The notes: generated from the letters alone by a model not told the origin. DNA of 64,000 nucleotides from Arthrobacter sp. UNC362MFTsu5.1 (GCF_000685965.1 NZ_JMLE01000012.1:87175-151174), one strand, 5' to 3'; counted from the first letter of the stretch, positions 1 through 8,915 are shown. Program-made: numbers and translations.

Positions 1-1
1 C

Positions 2-661
2 GAGCCCGCCTCCATCGCCATGCAGGCCGTGAACCGCGGCCGCCCCGCTGCCGGGGAAACCGCGCTCGTCCTGGGCAGCGGCCCCATCGGGCTGCTCGCC
101 ACCCTGTACCTGACCGACCTGGGCGTGGACGTGGTCTGCGCTGACACGGAGGCTGACCGCCTGGAGCTGGCACGCGCCTTCGGAGCTGTGGACACGCTGC
201 TGGTTGACCCCGCCGCCTGCTTCCCCGACGCCGAACAGGCGGCGCGGCTGGGGCGGCTGACCGAGGGCTACGGCCCCGGCCTGGTGCTGGAGGCAACCGG
301 TGCGCCGTCCTCGCTGGAGAACGCCATACGCCTCGTGGCCGGAGCCGGCCGTATCGTCCAGGTGGGCATTTCAGCGCGCTCGGCCACGGTATCCATGAAG
401 GACATTCCGTTCAAGGAACTGGACCTGCTGGGCAGCCGGAACAGCCTCAACCTGATCCCCGGCGGACTGGCCCTCCTGGCGCGCCATCCGGACCAGGCCA
501 GGGCCCTCATGACGCACCGTTTCGGCTTCGCGGACCTGCAGCAGGCCTACGAATTGATGCGCAGCCGGACTGAGAAGGTGGGCAAGATCCTCATCGAGAT
601 GCCGGCCGCCCTGGGCTCAGGCACCGGACCGGAAACGGCATTCGCGGGGGCGCCGGCATGA
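2..661 (+). CDS. zinc-binding alcohol dehydrogenase family protein (5' truncated by window)
   Basis: This is the C-terminal, NAD(P)-binding half of a medium-chain zinc-dependent dehydrogenase; the reading frame is open to the window edge, so the catalytic zinc domain lies outside. A Rossmann motif (VLGSGPIGLL) sits near the visible start and is followed by the usual nucleotide-binding fold. The tail (TEKVGKILIEM) is typical of the family. The substrate cannot be told. The stop codon overlaps the next ATG (ATGA), so it is translationally coupled to the FAD dehydrogenase downstream, and the pair probably oxidises one substrate in succession. Confidence 0.85.
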   Translation, partial: EPASIAMQAVNRGRPAAGETALVLGSGPIGLLATLYLTDLGVDVVCADTEADRLELARAFGAVDTLLVDPAACFPDAEQAARLGRLTEGYGPGLVLEATGAPSSLENAIRLVAGAGRIVQVGISARSATVSMKDIPFKELDLLGSRNSLNLIPGGLALLARHPDQARALMTHRFGFADLQQAYELMRSRTEKVGKILIEMPAALGSGTGPETAFAGAPA

Positions 662-2316
662 ACCCGGGTGCAAACATCCGCGTGCTCACGCCGGTGGAGG
701 AACTCGCCCCTGCGTACGACGTCGTGGTGGCCGGCAGCGGGGCGGCCGGCCTGGTGGCGGCGGTCCGCGCGGCGGACGCCGGGCTGAGCGTGCTGGTGGC
801 CGAGAAGGCCGCCCTGCTGGGGGGCACCACGGCCGCCGGCGGCGGGGTGATGTGGGCTCCGAACAACCATCTGGCAGCCCGGGCCGGCTTCAGCGACAGC
901 CATGAACTCGCCGTCGAATATCTCACGGAGGCAGCGGGGCACGTCCTGTCAGCGGCGGAAATCGACTGGTATGTCCGGACCGCACCGCGCGCCGTCAAAT
1001 ACCTGACCGGCAGCACCAGGGTGTCCATGACCCCCATCGCCCGCCCGGATTACCACCTGGAGTGGAACGGCGCGGCCGACGGCGGACGCGGCCTGGACAA
1101 CAACGCGTTCGATCCGCAGGACCATCCGGGCCTGGCGGAGGCCATCCGGCCGTCGTCGTACTTCCCGCTCCTGACCATGACGGAACGGGACGAGCTCAAC
1201 GGCCGCGCCGCCGATCCTGCGCTTCTCGCGACGCGGGCGAAAACCGGGGTGCGCACCATGGGCGGCGCGCTGGTGGGCCGGCTGCTGGCGAGCGCCCTGG
1301 ACCGGGGTATCCACATTGCTGCCGCCGCGCCGGTGGAGGACCTGGTCCGCGCGGGGAGCGGCTGGACGGTCACGCTCGGCCCAGGCGGAGACAGTGCCGC
1401 CGGCCCAGGCAGGACCGTCACGGCCGCCGCCGTCGTCCTGGCCTCCGGCGGGTTCGAATGGAACCCGCGGCTGCGCCAGGCGTTCCTGCCCTTCCCGGTG
1501 ACGCCCATCAGCGCGCCGTCCAACGAGGGCGACGGGCTGGAACTGGGCCTGAAAGCCGGGGCGGCAGTGGCTGATATGACGGCCATCTGGGGTGTCCCCG
1601 TGATCGCCGCACCGGCGCACCGGTATGACGGCCGGCAGTCCGGCCGGATGGGCAACGTGGAGATGACCCTGCCCGGTTCTATCACCGTGAACGCCGCGGG
1701 AAGGCGTTTCGTCAATGAAGCCCTGAACTACCACGACGCCTGCCGGGTGTTCGCCTCGGTGGACCCCCACACCGGGCGGCAGCGGAACAATCCCGCGTGG
1801 CTGGTGTTCGACTCCGCCTACCTGTCCAAGTACCCCGTGGCCGGCTCAACGCCCGGGTCACCGGCGGAATGGATGACCTCGGCCGGAACCGTGGAGGAAC
1901 TGGCCGGAAAGCTCGGAGTAGACCCCGCCGGGCTCCGCGAAACCGTGGCCCGGTTCAACAAAGATGCCGCCGCGGGCGTGGACACCGAGTTCCACCGCGG
2001 CGCCACACCCCAGGACCGTTTCCTGGGCGATTCCGGCAACACCCCCAACCCGTGCCTGGCTCCTCTGGCCACCGGCCCGTTCCATGCCGTGCCGATTTCG
2101 GCAGGCGTCCTGGGCACCTCGGGCGGGCTGGAAACCGACTTCGACGGCCGCGTGCTGGACCGCCGGGCGAACCCGATCCCCGGGCTCTACGCCGCCGGAA
2201 ACGTTGCTGCCAGTGTGTTCCGGAACAACTACCCTGGCGGCGGGGCCACTCTGGGGTCCGCCATCACGCGGGCCTTCGCCGTGGGCGAGCACCTGGCGCG
2301 GCGCCGGCAGAACTGA
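658..2316 (+). CDS. FAD-dependent oxidoreductase, 3-ketosteroid dehydrogenase / fumarate reductase flavoprotein-like
   Basis: A 552-residue FAD_binding_2 family flavoprotein. The N-terminal dinucleotide-binding motif (VVVAGSGAAGLVAA, about residues 22-35) binds FAD. The C-terminus has the second FAD contact (GLYAAGNVAASV) and PGGGATLGSA, a signature shared with 3-ketosteroid-delta1-dehydrogenases and related alpha,beta-dehydrogenases. The length fits that group. Steroid specificity is not proven: no other steroid gene is visible. It overlaps the zinc dehydrogenase by four bases and is closed by a strong hairpin 40 bp downstream. Confidence 0.85.
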   Translation: MNPGANIRVLTPVEELAPAYDVVVAGSGAAGLVAAVRAADAGLSVLVAEKAALLGGTTAAGGGVMWAPNNHLAARAGFSDSHELAVEYLTEAAGHVLSAAEIDWYVRTAPRAVKYLTGSTRVSMTPIARPDYHLEWNGAADGGRGLDNNAFDPQDHPGLAEAIRPSSYFPLLTMTERDELNGRAADPALLATRAKTGVRTMGGALVGRLLASALDRGIHIAAAAPVEDLVRAGSGWTVTLGPGGDSAAGPGRTVTAAAVVLASGGFEWNPRLRQAFLPFPVTPISAPSNEGDGLELGLKAGAAVADMTAIWGVPVIAAPAHRYDGRQSGRMGNVEMTLPGSITVNAAGRRFVNEALNYHDACRVFASVDPHTGRQRNNPAWLVFDSAYLSKYPVAGSTPGSPAEWMTSAGTVEELAGKLGVDPAGLRETVARFNKDAAAGVDTEFHRGATPQDRFLGDSGNTPNPCLAPLATGPFHAVPISAGVLGTSGGLETDFDGRVLDRRANPIPGLYAAGNVAASVFRNNYPGGGATLGSAITRAFAVGEHLARRRQN

Positions 2317-2357
2317 CAGCACGAACAGCAAGGACAGCGCTGAGAAGAGAACACCAA

Positions 2358-2401
2358 GGCGAGGGGCCGACGGCGGGAGTTTCCGCCGTCGGCCCCTCGC
2401 C
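2358..2401. terminator. intrinsic terminator, 19-bp stem, GACGGCGG-core type
   Basis: A perfect 19-bp stem (2358-2376 with 2383-2401) with a 6-nt loop, followed by a short T run. It ends the dehydrogenase operon. It shares the inner core gacggcgg/ccgccgtc with hairpins at 3286, 54329, 56997 and, more loosely, 58888. Confidence 0.85.
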
Positions 2402-2715
2402 TTTGCGCGCGTGTGACGCGGGACACAAAAGAAATTCCACCGAAGTGATTGCCTTCCGGCGGCCCGGTCGGCCACACTTAGGGTGGATCCGCAGGAACGA
2501 CAAAACGTTCCCGGTCCCTCCGCCGGAAGTATCGCACCGGCCCCGCCCCATCTCAGAATGCCGGGCCCCCCGCATCACCTTCAGCTCAAATCTCCTCCCG
2601 CCTCAAAGGCACCCTTTTTGTCCTCCCCGGATTCCCCCTCACCGAAACACGGCCCGGCCCGGCCACCTTCCCTGGACACCCGCCCCGATCACACCCCTGC
2701 GAAAGAGAGCACCCC
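2402..2715. other. intergenic leader region upstream of small ORF
   Basis: No gene is supported here. A TAGGGT sequence at 2479-2484 could be an actinobacterial -10 element, but no -35 lies at a good distance. The 230 bp after it are C-rich and poor in secondary motifs, which would give the 76-codon gene a long leader. GAAAGAGAGCACCCC just before 2716 is a modest ribosome binding site. Confidence 0.3.
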
Positions 2716-2946
2716 ATGATCAAGCACCACTCAGACATCCTGCTCGAGATCATTGCCCACGATCCCGCAACCATCGAAAACGACCTCAACAGCGCCGTGG
2801 ACATCGCCCTCCGCCACGCCATGCAGGAACGCCGCCACGGCGTGCTGGTCACCCAGACCGGCTACTCCACCTACACCGTGGCCGTCAGCCGCGACGTTCC
2901 CTACGGCGAAACGCGGGAGCTCCGGCAGTGGGCTTCCGCCTCCTAG
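2716..2946 (+). CDS. small hypothetical protein, 76 aa
   Basis: I do not recognise a family. The product is soluble and mixed in charge, with alternating helix- and strand-like stretches (HGVLVTQTGYSTYTVAVS looks like a beta hairpin). There is no signal peptide or membrane segment. The start is ATG after GAAAGAGAGC. Its size and lack of partners resemble the small conserved actinobacterial proteins often found alone between terminators. It stands alone, with a long leader and its own downstream gap. Confidence 0.6.
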   Translation: MIKHHSDILLEIIAHDPATIENDLNSAVDIALRHAMQERRHGVLVTQTGYSTYTVAVSRDVPYGETRELRQWASAS

Positions 2947-3032
2947 GCAGGCACGCCCAGCAAGGACCGCCGCTGTACGCACCCGCACCCCGCCTGTAGC
3001 GTGGGACCACACCGCGAGATCAGGAGCAGTCG

Positions 3033-3266
3033 ATGAGCACGGAACACAACGAGGCCGACGACATCGTGAGCGATGGCGTCGAGGACGAAACCAACCCGGT
3101 GCCGAGGGACAAGCCGGCGGACCAGGCGTCCGGCCGACATGCCGGGCCCGGTCCTGTCGATGCCCGCCCCGGCGCGGATGGCACCGAACCCCCGGGACCG
3201 GCCGAGGAACAGAACAGCAAAACGCCGGACCACCGGGGCCTCACCACCGAACCCAGCTCCAGCTGA
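3033..3266 (+). CDS. small acidic, probably disordered hypothetical protein, 77 aa
   Basis: The product is rich in D, E, P and G and has almost no hydrophobic residues, so it is probably disordered and cytosolic. A good ribosome binding site (AGGAG, 3021-3025) lies 7 nt before the ATG, and the gene ends in a strong terminator 19 bp downstream; these two signals are the main support for its reality. A possible -10 (TAGCGT) is near 2997. No family is recognised. Confidence 0.5.
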   Translation: MSTEHNEADDIVSDGVEDETNPVPRDKPADQASGRHAGPGPVDARPGADGTEPPGPAEEQNSKTPDHRGLTTEPSSS

Positions 3267-3285
3267 CATAGAAAACACCGACGAA

Positions 3286-3331
3286 GACGAGGAGCCCGAC
3301 GGCGGCAATTACCGCCGTCGGGCTCCTCGTC
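3286..3331. terminator. bidirectional intrinsic terminator, 20-bp stem
   Basis: A perfect 20-bp stem (3286-3305 with 3312-3331), 6-nt loop, flanked by A residues on the left and T residues on the right, so it can stop transcription from both sides. It sits between the convergent genes ending at 3266 and 3374. GACGGCGG-core family. Confidence 0.9.
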
Positions 3332-3373
3332 TTTGTGCTTTTCCCGGCCACGTTGCTGACTGGGTTGTGCCGG

Positions 3374-3940
3374 TCAGGCAGTCCGGCCCGCGTGCCCGCC
3401 TTCTTCGATCTCTTCCAGCAGTTTGTCGTTGAAGGCCTTGAGGTCCCCGGGGTGTCTGCTGGTGACGAAGCCCTGGTCCACCACAACCTCCTCATCACTC
3501 CAGAGGGCGCCCGCGTTCTTCAGGTCGGTCCGGAGCGTGTGGTACGAGGTCAGCCTGCGCCCGCGGACCACGCCTGCGTCGATGAGCAGCCAGGGGCCGT
3601 GGCAGATGGACGCCACCGGCTTGTGCTGTTCGAAGAAGCTGCGGGCAAAGGCCTGCGCGTCGCTGTCCACGCGAAGGTGGTCCGCGTTGACCACTCCGCC
3701 CGGGATCACCAGCGCATCGAAATCAGCGGCGTCGGCATTGGCCGCCGCGATGTCGACGTCGAACTTCTCGCCTTTTTCGGTGCCGTGGTAGCCCTGCAGC
3801 TTTCCGGTCTTGGGCGCCACCAGCGTGGGCTCGCCGCCGGCTTCCTTCACGGCGTTCCAGGGGCTGGTGAGCTCCACCTGCTCCACGCCGTCGGTCAGCA
3901 GGAACGCCACCTTCTTGCCTGCAATATTGTGCGCTGACAT
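3374..3940 (-). CDS. type 1 glutamine amidotransferase-like protein, DJ-1/PfpI family
   Basis: A 188-residue member of the DJ-1/PfpI/YhbO group. The nucleophile elbow ASICHGPW places the reactive Cys at 113 with His at 114, and the conserved acid is in DGVEQ (Glu20). Members are described as stress proteins acting on glyoxal-damaged molecules or as proteases; the exact role here is inferred only from family. It is a single gene reading away from the secreted-protein gene, with a short divergent region (3941-4088) between them. Confidence 0.9.
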   Translation of the reverse strand: MSAHNIAGKKVAFLLTDGVEQVELTSPWNAVKEAGGEPTLVAPKTGKLQGYHGTEKGEKFDVDIAAANADAADFDALVIPGGVVNADHLRVDSDAQAFARSFFEQHKPVASICHGPWLLIDAGVVRGRRLTSYHTLRTDLKNAGALWSDEEVVVDQGFVTSRHPGDLKAFNDKLLEEIEEGGHAGRTA

Positions 3941-4088
3941 ATGTCCTCCTTTGCCGGATGCCTACGGCTTTAACACTAAACAGTGCTAGCACGGAAGTCA
4001 GGGACAGTGCTCCGAGCGGACCATGGAAACACGGCATCAGGAAAGGATTCCTGGCCGAAACCACCATCACCGCAACAGGAGCAAAAAA

Positions 4089-4583
4089 ATGTCCATGACC
4101 GCCGGAACAAAGAAGTCCCGTCCGTCCCGCGCCAAGATCGCGCTCGTCTCAGCAATGACGCTGGGACTTGCCGCGGGCGGCGTCGCCCTGGCCGCACCTG
4201 CCCAGGCAGCCGCCACCAACTACGCCTGCCAGGTGGTGCCGCTCAAGCCCATCTTTGCGGGCTTCAACTCGTCCGGCACCAAACTGGTGGACTACCGGAT
4301 CAACGTTTACTGCGGTGCCAACCGCTACGTCAACATCGAGCAGCAGCGCTGGGAAAGCGACGACTGGCCCAACGGTGACGACCACCTCGGCAACTCCTCG
4401 TTCAGCCGCTACCTCGGCCCGGCCAACGGCTGGCACACCATCCACAACGTCCGCACGCTGACCAACACCGAGATCGGCAACGAGGAGGTCTACCAGAAGG
4501 TCCGGCATCAGGAAGGCGTGGGTGGCGTCTGGTCGCCGTTCACCGGCTGGACCGGCAGCGGCACCACGTCCATGTCCAACTAG
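4089..4583 (+). CDS. secreted protein of unknown function, 164 aa
   Basis: A clear Sec signal peptide is present: basic N-terminus (KKSRPSRAK), hydrophobic core (IALVSAMTLGLAAGGVALA) and an AxA cleavage site (APAQA-A) near residue 40. The mature part is about 124 residues with two cysteines (NYAC and VYCG), which could form a disulfide. The family is not recognised. An in-frame ATG lies upstream at 4023, but ACAGGAGC 8 nt before 4089 and the position of the signal peptide favour 4089. A terminator follows at 4637. Confidence 0.75.
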   Translation: MSMTAGTKKSRPSRAKIALVSAMTLGLAAGGVALAAPAQAAATNYACQVVPLKPIFAGFNSSGTKLVDYRINVYCGANRYVNIEQQRWESDDWPNGDDHLGNSSFSRYLGPANGWHTIHNVRTLTNTEIGNEEVYQKVRHQEGVGGVWSPFTGWTGSGTTSMSN

Positions 4584-4636
4584 TTCCGTATCCAGCCAGG
4601 CCTGACCATCCGGGCCCGAGCACCCCGCAGGCAATC

Positions 4637-4671
4637 CGGCGGCCGTCCCCACAGGGGGCGGCCGCCGTTTT
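4637..4671. terminator. intrinsic terminator with T run
   Basis: A 14-bp stem with one G-T pair (4637-4650 with 4654-4667), a 3-nt apex and TTTT at 4668-4671. It ends the secreted-protein transcript and abuts the stop codon of the oppositely directed response regulator gene at 4673. Confidence 0.85.
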
Positions 4672-4672
4672 G

Positions 4673-5329
4673 CTAGTGCTGGCGCAGGTAGGTCAGCACG
4701 GCGAGGACCCGTCGGTGGTCCTCGGGTTCCGGCCGCAGCCCCAGCTTCAGGAAGATGCTCCGGATGTGCGCCTCCACCGTCCGCTCCCCCAGGAACAGGC
4801 TCTTGCCGATCGCCTGGTTGGTGCGCCCCTGGGCCATCAGTTCCAGGACGTCCCGCTCGCGGCTGCTGAGCTCGTCCTCCCCCTGGTGGCCGTTGTGCGG
4901 CCGGGCCACCATCCGGGCCACCAGTTCAGGATCGACGGCGGTCCCGCCCGCCGCCACCCGGTGCAGGGCGTCGATGAAGTCGTCGATGTCGGACACGCGT
5001 TCCTTCAGGAGGTAGCCCAGCCCTTTCGCACCGTTCCCCAGGAGCTGCATGGCGTTCTCCGTCTCCACATACTGGGACAGCAGCAGGACCCCCGTCCCCG
5101 GCTGGTCGCGGCGGATCGCCGTGGCGGCCTGGATGCCTTCGGTGGTGAAGGTGGGCGGCATGCGGATGTCCACGATGGCAACGTCAGGCTGCTGCGCTGC
5201 GATGCATACCAGCAGCTCCTGGGCGTCCGCGGCCTCGCAGACCACCTCCAGCCCTTCGGAGCTGAGCAGCGCGGCAAGGCCGCGGCGGAGCAGCGCCGAG
5301 TCGTCCGCGATGGCGACGCGCAGTGTCAT
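4673..5329 (-). CDS. LuxR/NarL-family response regulator
   Basis: 218 residues: receiver domain (about 1-120) with acidic pocket Asp9/Asp10, phosphoacceptor Asp54 (VAIVDIRMPPT) and Lys109, then a LuxR-type helix-turn-helix (about 148-212; LSSRERDVLELMAQGRTNQAI). It overlaps the kinase gene by ATGA, so the two are co-translated and almost certainly cognate. The target is unknown. Confidence 0.93.
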   Translation of the reverse strand: MTLRVAIADDSALLRRGLAALLSSEGLEVVCEAADAQELLVCIAAQQPDVAIVDIRMPPTFTTEGIQAATAIRRDQPGTGVLLLSQYVETENAMQLLGNGAKGLGYLLKERVSDIDDFIDALHRVAAGGTAVDPELVARMVARPHNGHQGEDELSSRERDVLELMAQGRTNQAIGKSLFLGERTVEAHIRSIFLKLGLRPEPEDHRRVLAVLTYLRQH

Positions 5330-7167
5330 GGGAGGTCCTCCGTCGGGTCGGCCGAGAACGGCAGGGTTGCGGCCACGGTTGTTCCGCGGCCGGCCGGGCT
5401 GGTGACCGTCAGGGAGCCGCCCAGGGCCGCGGCCCGGTCGGCCAGCCCCAGCAGGCCGCCGTCGGCACCGGGACTTGCCCCGCCGATCCCGTTATCCGTC
5501 ACGTGCAGGCTGAGTCCCTCCGCCGTGCCTTTGACGCCGATCTGCAGGTTCGAGGCCCGGGCGTGCTTGGCGGCATTGGTGACGGCCTCGGCGCAGATGA
5601 AATAGGCGGCGAGTTCCACGGGCGGCGGAGGCCTTAGCGGCAGGTCAACGTCCAGCTCGATGGGCAGCGGGGACCGCTCCGCCAATGCCGTGAGCGAACC
5701 GCCCAGCCCTCTTTCCCGCAGCGACGGCGGGTAGACGCCCCGGGCCAGCTCACGCAGTTCCGCCAGTGCAACGGCGAGCTCGTCGCTGGCCTGCGCCACC
5801 AGGACCTTCATCTCCTCGGGGCTCGCGGCACGCCGTGCCCTGGCAAGGTCCATGGATACGCCCACCAGCCGCTGCTGCGCACCGTCGTGGAGGTCCCGTT
5901 CGAGTTCACGACGCCGGGCGTCCCCGGCGGTGACTATCCGTTCCCGGGAGCGGCGGACCTCGATCAGCTGGTCCCGCAGCTGCTGCTCCATGTTCTGGTT
6001 GTCCAGGGCCAGGGACGTGGCGCTCTGCACGGCCGCCAGCAGCTGGGGCTGGTCCCGGAGCGCTTCGTCGAAAACCAGGGCCCCGACCGGCGTGCCGTTG
6101 CGCTCCAGCACCATCGCAGCCCGCCCGGATCCGTCCTCCGGGACGGCGCGGGGCACGCCGTCGTCGTCCACGAATCCGGCCAGCGCGGGCGACCACCGCC
6201 ACAGGCTGAGGGTGGGGTCCCGGACCGACCTGCGGAGGGCGCGGATCAGCCGGTCGCTCACCGGCGCCGCACCGATCTCCACCAGCAGCTCGCTGAGCGC
6301 GCCGCGGGCGAACCGGTAGCGCCACAGCCCCAGCAGCACAGCGAGCGGGACGATCGCCGTCGCCGGGTACTGCCACAGCAGTGCCTCGTTGGACAGTGAT
6401 CCGGTCAGCTGGACCACGGCAAGGGACACCCAGACGGTGGACGCTGTCTTGATGATCACTGCCAGCCACAACGGCAGGAAGGCCGCCCGGTAGGCGGCTG
6501 AGCCGGACTGCCAGCGGGCCACGAGCACGGCCACAATTGCCAGGCCGATGCCCACCTGGAGAATGCGGGCAACGTCGCCGATGGCACTGGTGAGCTCCGG
6601 GCTGTCCCGCAGGAGGAACAGGTTCTTGGACGTGGACTCCCCCGCGGTGACGTGCAGCCGGGGATCGAAGAACGCCCAGCTCGCCACCGCAATCACCGCC
6701 CAGGCGGCGAAGAAGAAGACAACGGCCGCCCGTTCCGCCCGCGAGCGCAGGACCCCGGAGGGGAAGCTGAGGGCCAGCTGCAGCAGCGGAGGCTGGTACA
6801 TCAGGGTCAGCCCCACTCCCACCGTAAAGAGGACCGGATCACTGGACCGCCGCACGCCGGCCGCCAGCCACAGCAGGCCGGCCACCACCAGCAGCAGGCC
6901 GGGATTCCGGTTGGGCCGGGTCTGCCAGGCGGTCACGCCGGCCAGGACGAAGGCCAGCCCTACGGCCACGAAGAGGGAAAGTTCAAAGACCGAGAATGGA
7001 GCCCGGTCCGGGTTCTCGCCCCAGCGGATGACCCCCTGGGCGTTGAGGACACCCAGCGTCCGGGCAGGATCCTGCAGGGCCGCCGGCTGCCAGTCGATCG
7101 AGATCAGCACCAGGGCCAGGACGCCCACGGTGGCAGCCACTACGAACACCAGTTGCTTGGGGGTCAC
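5326..7167 (-). CDS. membrane sensor histidine kinase, HisKA_3 family
   Basis: About eight membrane segments in the first 300 residues, a degenerate GAF-like region (about 300-390), then the HisKA_3 dimerisation box with phosphoacceptor His in ELERDLHDGAQQ (His427), and an HATPase_c domain with N box (AEAVTNAAKHA) and DNGIGG. The start is taken as GTG at 7167 because GGAGGG lies 8 nt upstream; an in-frame ATG at 7185 would put this Shine-Dalgarno inside the gene. The signal is unknown. It partners with the overlapping NarL-type regulator. Confidence 0.92.
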   Translation of the reverse strand: MTPKQLVFVVAATVGVLALVLISIDWQPAALQDPARTLGVLNAQGVIRWGENPDRAPFSVFELSLFVAVGLAFVLAGVTAWQTRPNRNPGLLLVVAGLLWLAAGVRRSSDPVLFTVGVGLTLMYQPPLLQLALSFPSGVLRSRAERAAVVFFFAAWAVIAVASWAFFDPRLHVTAGESTSKNLFLLRDSPELTSAIGDVARILQVGIGLAIVAVLVARWQSGSAAYRAAFLPLWLAVIIKTASTVWVSLAVVQLTGSLSNEALLWQYPATAIVPLAVLLGLWRYRFARGALSELLVEIGAAPVSDRLIRALRRSVRDPTLSLWRWSPALAGFVDDDGVPRAVPEDGSGRAAMVLERNGTPVGALVFDEALRDQPQLLAAVQSATSLALDNQNMEQQLRDQLIEVRRSRERIVTAGDARRRELERDLHDGAQQRLVGVSMDLARARRAASPEEMKVLVAQASDELAVALAELRELARGVYPPSLRERGLGGSLTALAERSPLPIELDVDLPLRPPPPVELAAYFICAEAVTNAAKHARASNLQIGVKGTAEGLSLHVTDNGIGGASPGADGGLLGLADRAAALGGSLTVTSPAGRGTTVAATLPFSADPTEDLP

Positions 7168-7209
7168 GGTGCTTCCCTCCGCCAAGCTTAAGGATAGGCG
7201 CCCGTCAGC

Positions 7210-8046
7210 TCATTCGGCAGCCACCGGCGGCGCCAGCCGGTAGCCAATTCCCCGCACGGTTTCGACCCACCGGGGCGCGCGCGAGTCGTCTCCCAGCCGT
7301 TTCCGCAGGTTTCCCATGTGGACTTCCACCGTGCGCTCCTCGGCGGTGCTCACGTAGGAACCGGTGTCATAGGGTTCGTTCCTCAGCCGGCGGACCAGAT
7401 CGGCCTTGGACTGCACCAGGCGTCCGTTTTCCAGCAGCATCAGGAGAAGGTCGAACTGGGTCCGGGTCAGCTCAATCCGCAGCCCCTCGAACTCGGCGGT
7501 CCTGGTTCCCTCGCTCAGCGTGAGGCCGTTGTGCTCGAAATCGGCGAGGTCCGCATCGGCAGGGTCACCCTGCCGGAGTGCCGCCACAGCCGGGACGGAA
7601 GAGGGCACGGCCTCGGCCGGAGCGTTCTGCGCTCGCCGCCCGTCACCGGCCGGTCCCGCCGGCGGGTGCGCGGCCCGCCTCGGCCGTCGCAGCATGGCCG
7701 CGATCCTGGCCCGAAGCTCGCGCGGACGGAAGGGCTTGGTCAGGAAGTCATCCGCCCCTGCTTCGAAGCCCATGATCGCGTCGGCTTCATCCACCCGGCC
7801 CGTCACAATGACGAGGTAGGCGTCGCTGAACGTGCGGATGCGGCGGGAGGCTTCGAGGCCGTCAAAGTCCGGAAGCCCGAGGTCCATGGTGACCACCACC
7901 GGGTTGTACCGGCGGACCGCCTCAACACCTTCGAGTCCGGAGGCTGTCGCGTGGACGGCGAACCCTGATTGCGACAGCACTTCCCGCAGGGAATTCCTGA
8001 CGTCGTCGTCGTCCTCTACTACAACGGCAATGCCGCGTTCTTCCAT
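7210..8046 (-). CDS. OmpR-family winged-helix response regulator
   Basis: 278 residues: receiver domain (1-122) with acidic cluster EDDDD, phosphoacceptor Asp55 (VVTMDLGLPD) and Lys104 (LTKPF), then a Trans_reg_C winged helix (about 175-275). A linker of about 60 residues rich in A, P and G is longer than usual. It is the first gene of a co-directional set with the HisKA_3 kinase (about 42 bp to the kinase start). Its own kinase is not obvious, since HisKA_3 kinases normally pair with NarL-type regulators. Confidence 0.92.
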   Translation of the reverse strand: MEERGIAVVVEDDDDVRNSLREVLSQSGFAVHATASGLEGVEAVRRYNPVVVTMDLGLPDFDGLEASRRIRTFSDAYLVIVTGRVDEADAIMGFEAGADDFLTKPFRPRELRARIAAMLRRPRRAAHPPAGPAGDGRRAQNAPAEAVPSSVPAVAALRQGDPADADLADFEHNGLTLSEGTRTAEFEGLRIELTRTQFDLLLMLLENGRLVQSKADLVRRLRNEPYDTGSYVSTAEERTVEVHMGNLRKRLGDDSRAPRWVETVRGIGYRLAPPVAAE

Positions 8047-8359
8047 CTATGCCCCCATAGTGTTCAGCCAGTCACCCCCATATTCGTCGGCAGGGAGCCC
8101 GCGGATGGGTATTTCCACTAACTGGACATATGGGGTTGATGATGAGCCTACACACGGCGGGACAGCACGTATTGCCGTCGAATCAAATCTTGCGCATCTC
8201 TTGAGTTCGCCTCCGGAATCTCCGGGAACTTGAGCCAAAATTGCGTCAAAGTCGCGTCATTCATGATTCCGCCGGTCCACCCTTGAGTCATACATCCAGG
8301 CGGGAACCCAGCACCCGTGAGAAGGAAGCGTCACAGGCTGCAAGGAAGCAGGAACGGCC
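8047..8359. promoter_or_regulatory. divergent control region with CCCCCATA repeats
   Basis: No gene fits in this 313-bp gap between the divergent regulator and ATPase genes. CCCCCATA occurs directly at 8052-8059 and 8075-8082, and its complement appears as ATATGGGG at 8128-8135. Such repeats are candidate binding sites for the OmpR-type regulator encoded next to them. No convincing -35/-10 pair was identified. Confidence 0.35.
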
Positions 8360-8833
8360 ATGAAAAAGGCTCAAGCTGCCAATGAGGTCGCCGCGATCCA
8401 CGGCGTCATCACCGATCAGGCACCGGTGGATTTTCACGCCCTGGGGCTCGCCGGCTGCATCGACCGGCTCGCCGCCCCGTTGCGGGAACAGGGAACCACG
8501 GTCCGGTGGGAGACACCGCACCACGGCGTCGAGATACCGTCCGGCACTGCCGGGTTGCTGTACCACGCCGCCCAGGAGGCCCTGAGTAATGCGCTCAAAT
8601 TCGCCGGCGCCACCGAACTGACCGTCCGGCTCGCGGCCGTGCATCACGGCATCCGGCTGACGGTGGCTGACAACGGGGCAGGCTTCGACCGCAATGACCG
8701 CACGGGCAACCGCCCGCAGGGATTCGGACTGTTCCTGATGTCCATCGCAGTCCATGAGGCCGGCGGAACCGCAACAGTAGACAGTGCTCCCGGCGAGGGC
8801 ACCTGCGTCACGGTCACGCTTCCGCTGGACTGA
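8360..8833 (+). CDS. stand-alone HATPase_c protein, histidine-kinase ATPase domain without phosphoacceptor
   Basis: 157 residues holding only the ATP-binding half of a HisKA_3-type kinase: N box (QEALSNALKFA, Asn77), G1 (VADNGAGFD, Asp104) and G2 (GFGLFLMSIAV). The region before it (DFHALGLAGCIDRL) resembles the helix just after the dimerisation box, but the phosphorylatable His box is missing. It is intact by its ATG and stop, so it may be a real ATPase-only protein rather than a fragment. It could feed or inhibit the neighbouring two-component genes (inference). Confidence 0.85.
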   Translation: MKKAQAANEVAAIHGVITDQAPVDFHALGLAGCIDRLAAPLREQGTTVRWETPHHGVEIPSGTAGLLYHAAQEALSNALKFAGATELTVRLAAVHHGIRLTVADNGAGFDRNDRTGNRPQGFGLFLMSIAVHEAGGTATVDSAPGEGTCVTVTLPLD

Positions 8834-8909
8834 CCACACGTTTTACGGGGGGATTACCATGCATATCAGCCCGGGCCGCTGTGCCCACGGATCCGGCAAC
8901 CGTCTCCAG

Positions 8910-8915
8910 TATTAT
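8910..8915 (+). promoter_or_regulatory. -10 element placing the transcript start on an ATG
   Basis: TATTAT lies 7 nt before ATG 8923, which has no ribosome binding site. That geometry fits a leaderless mRNA, common in actinobacteria. No good -35 is seen. Confidence 0.45.
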
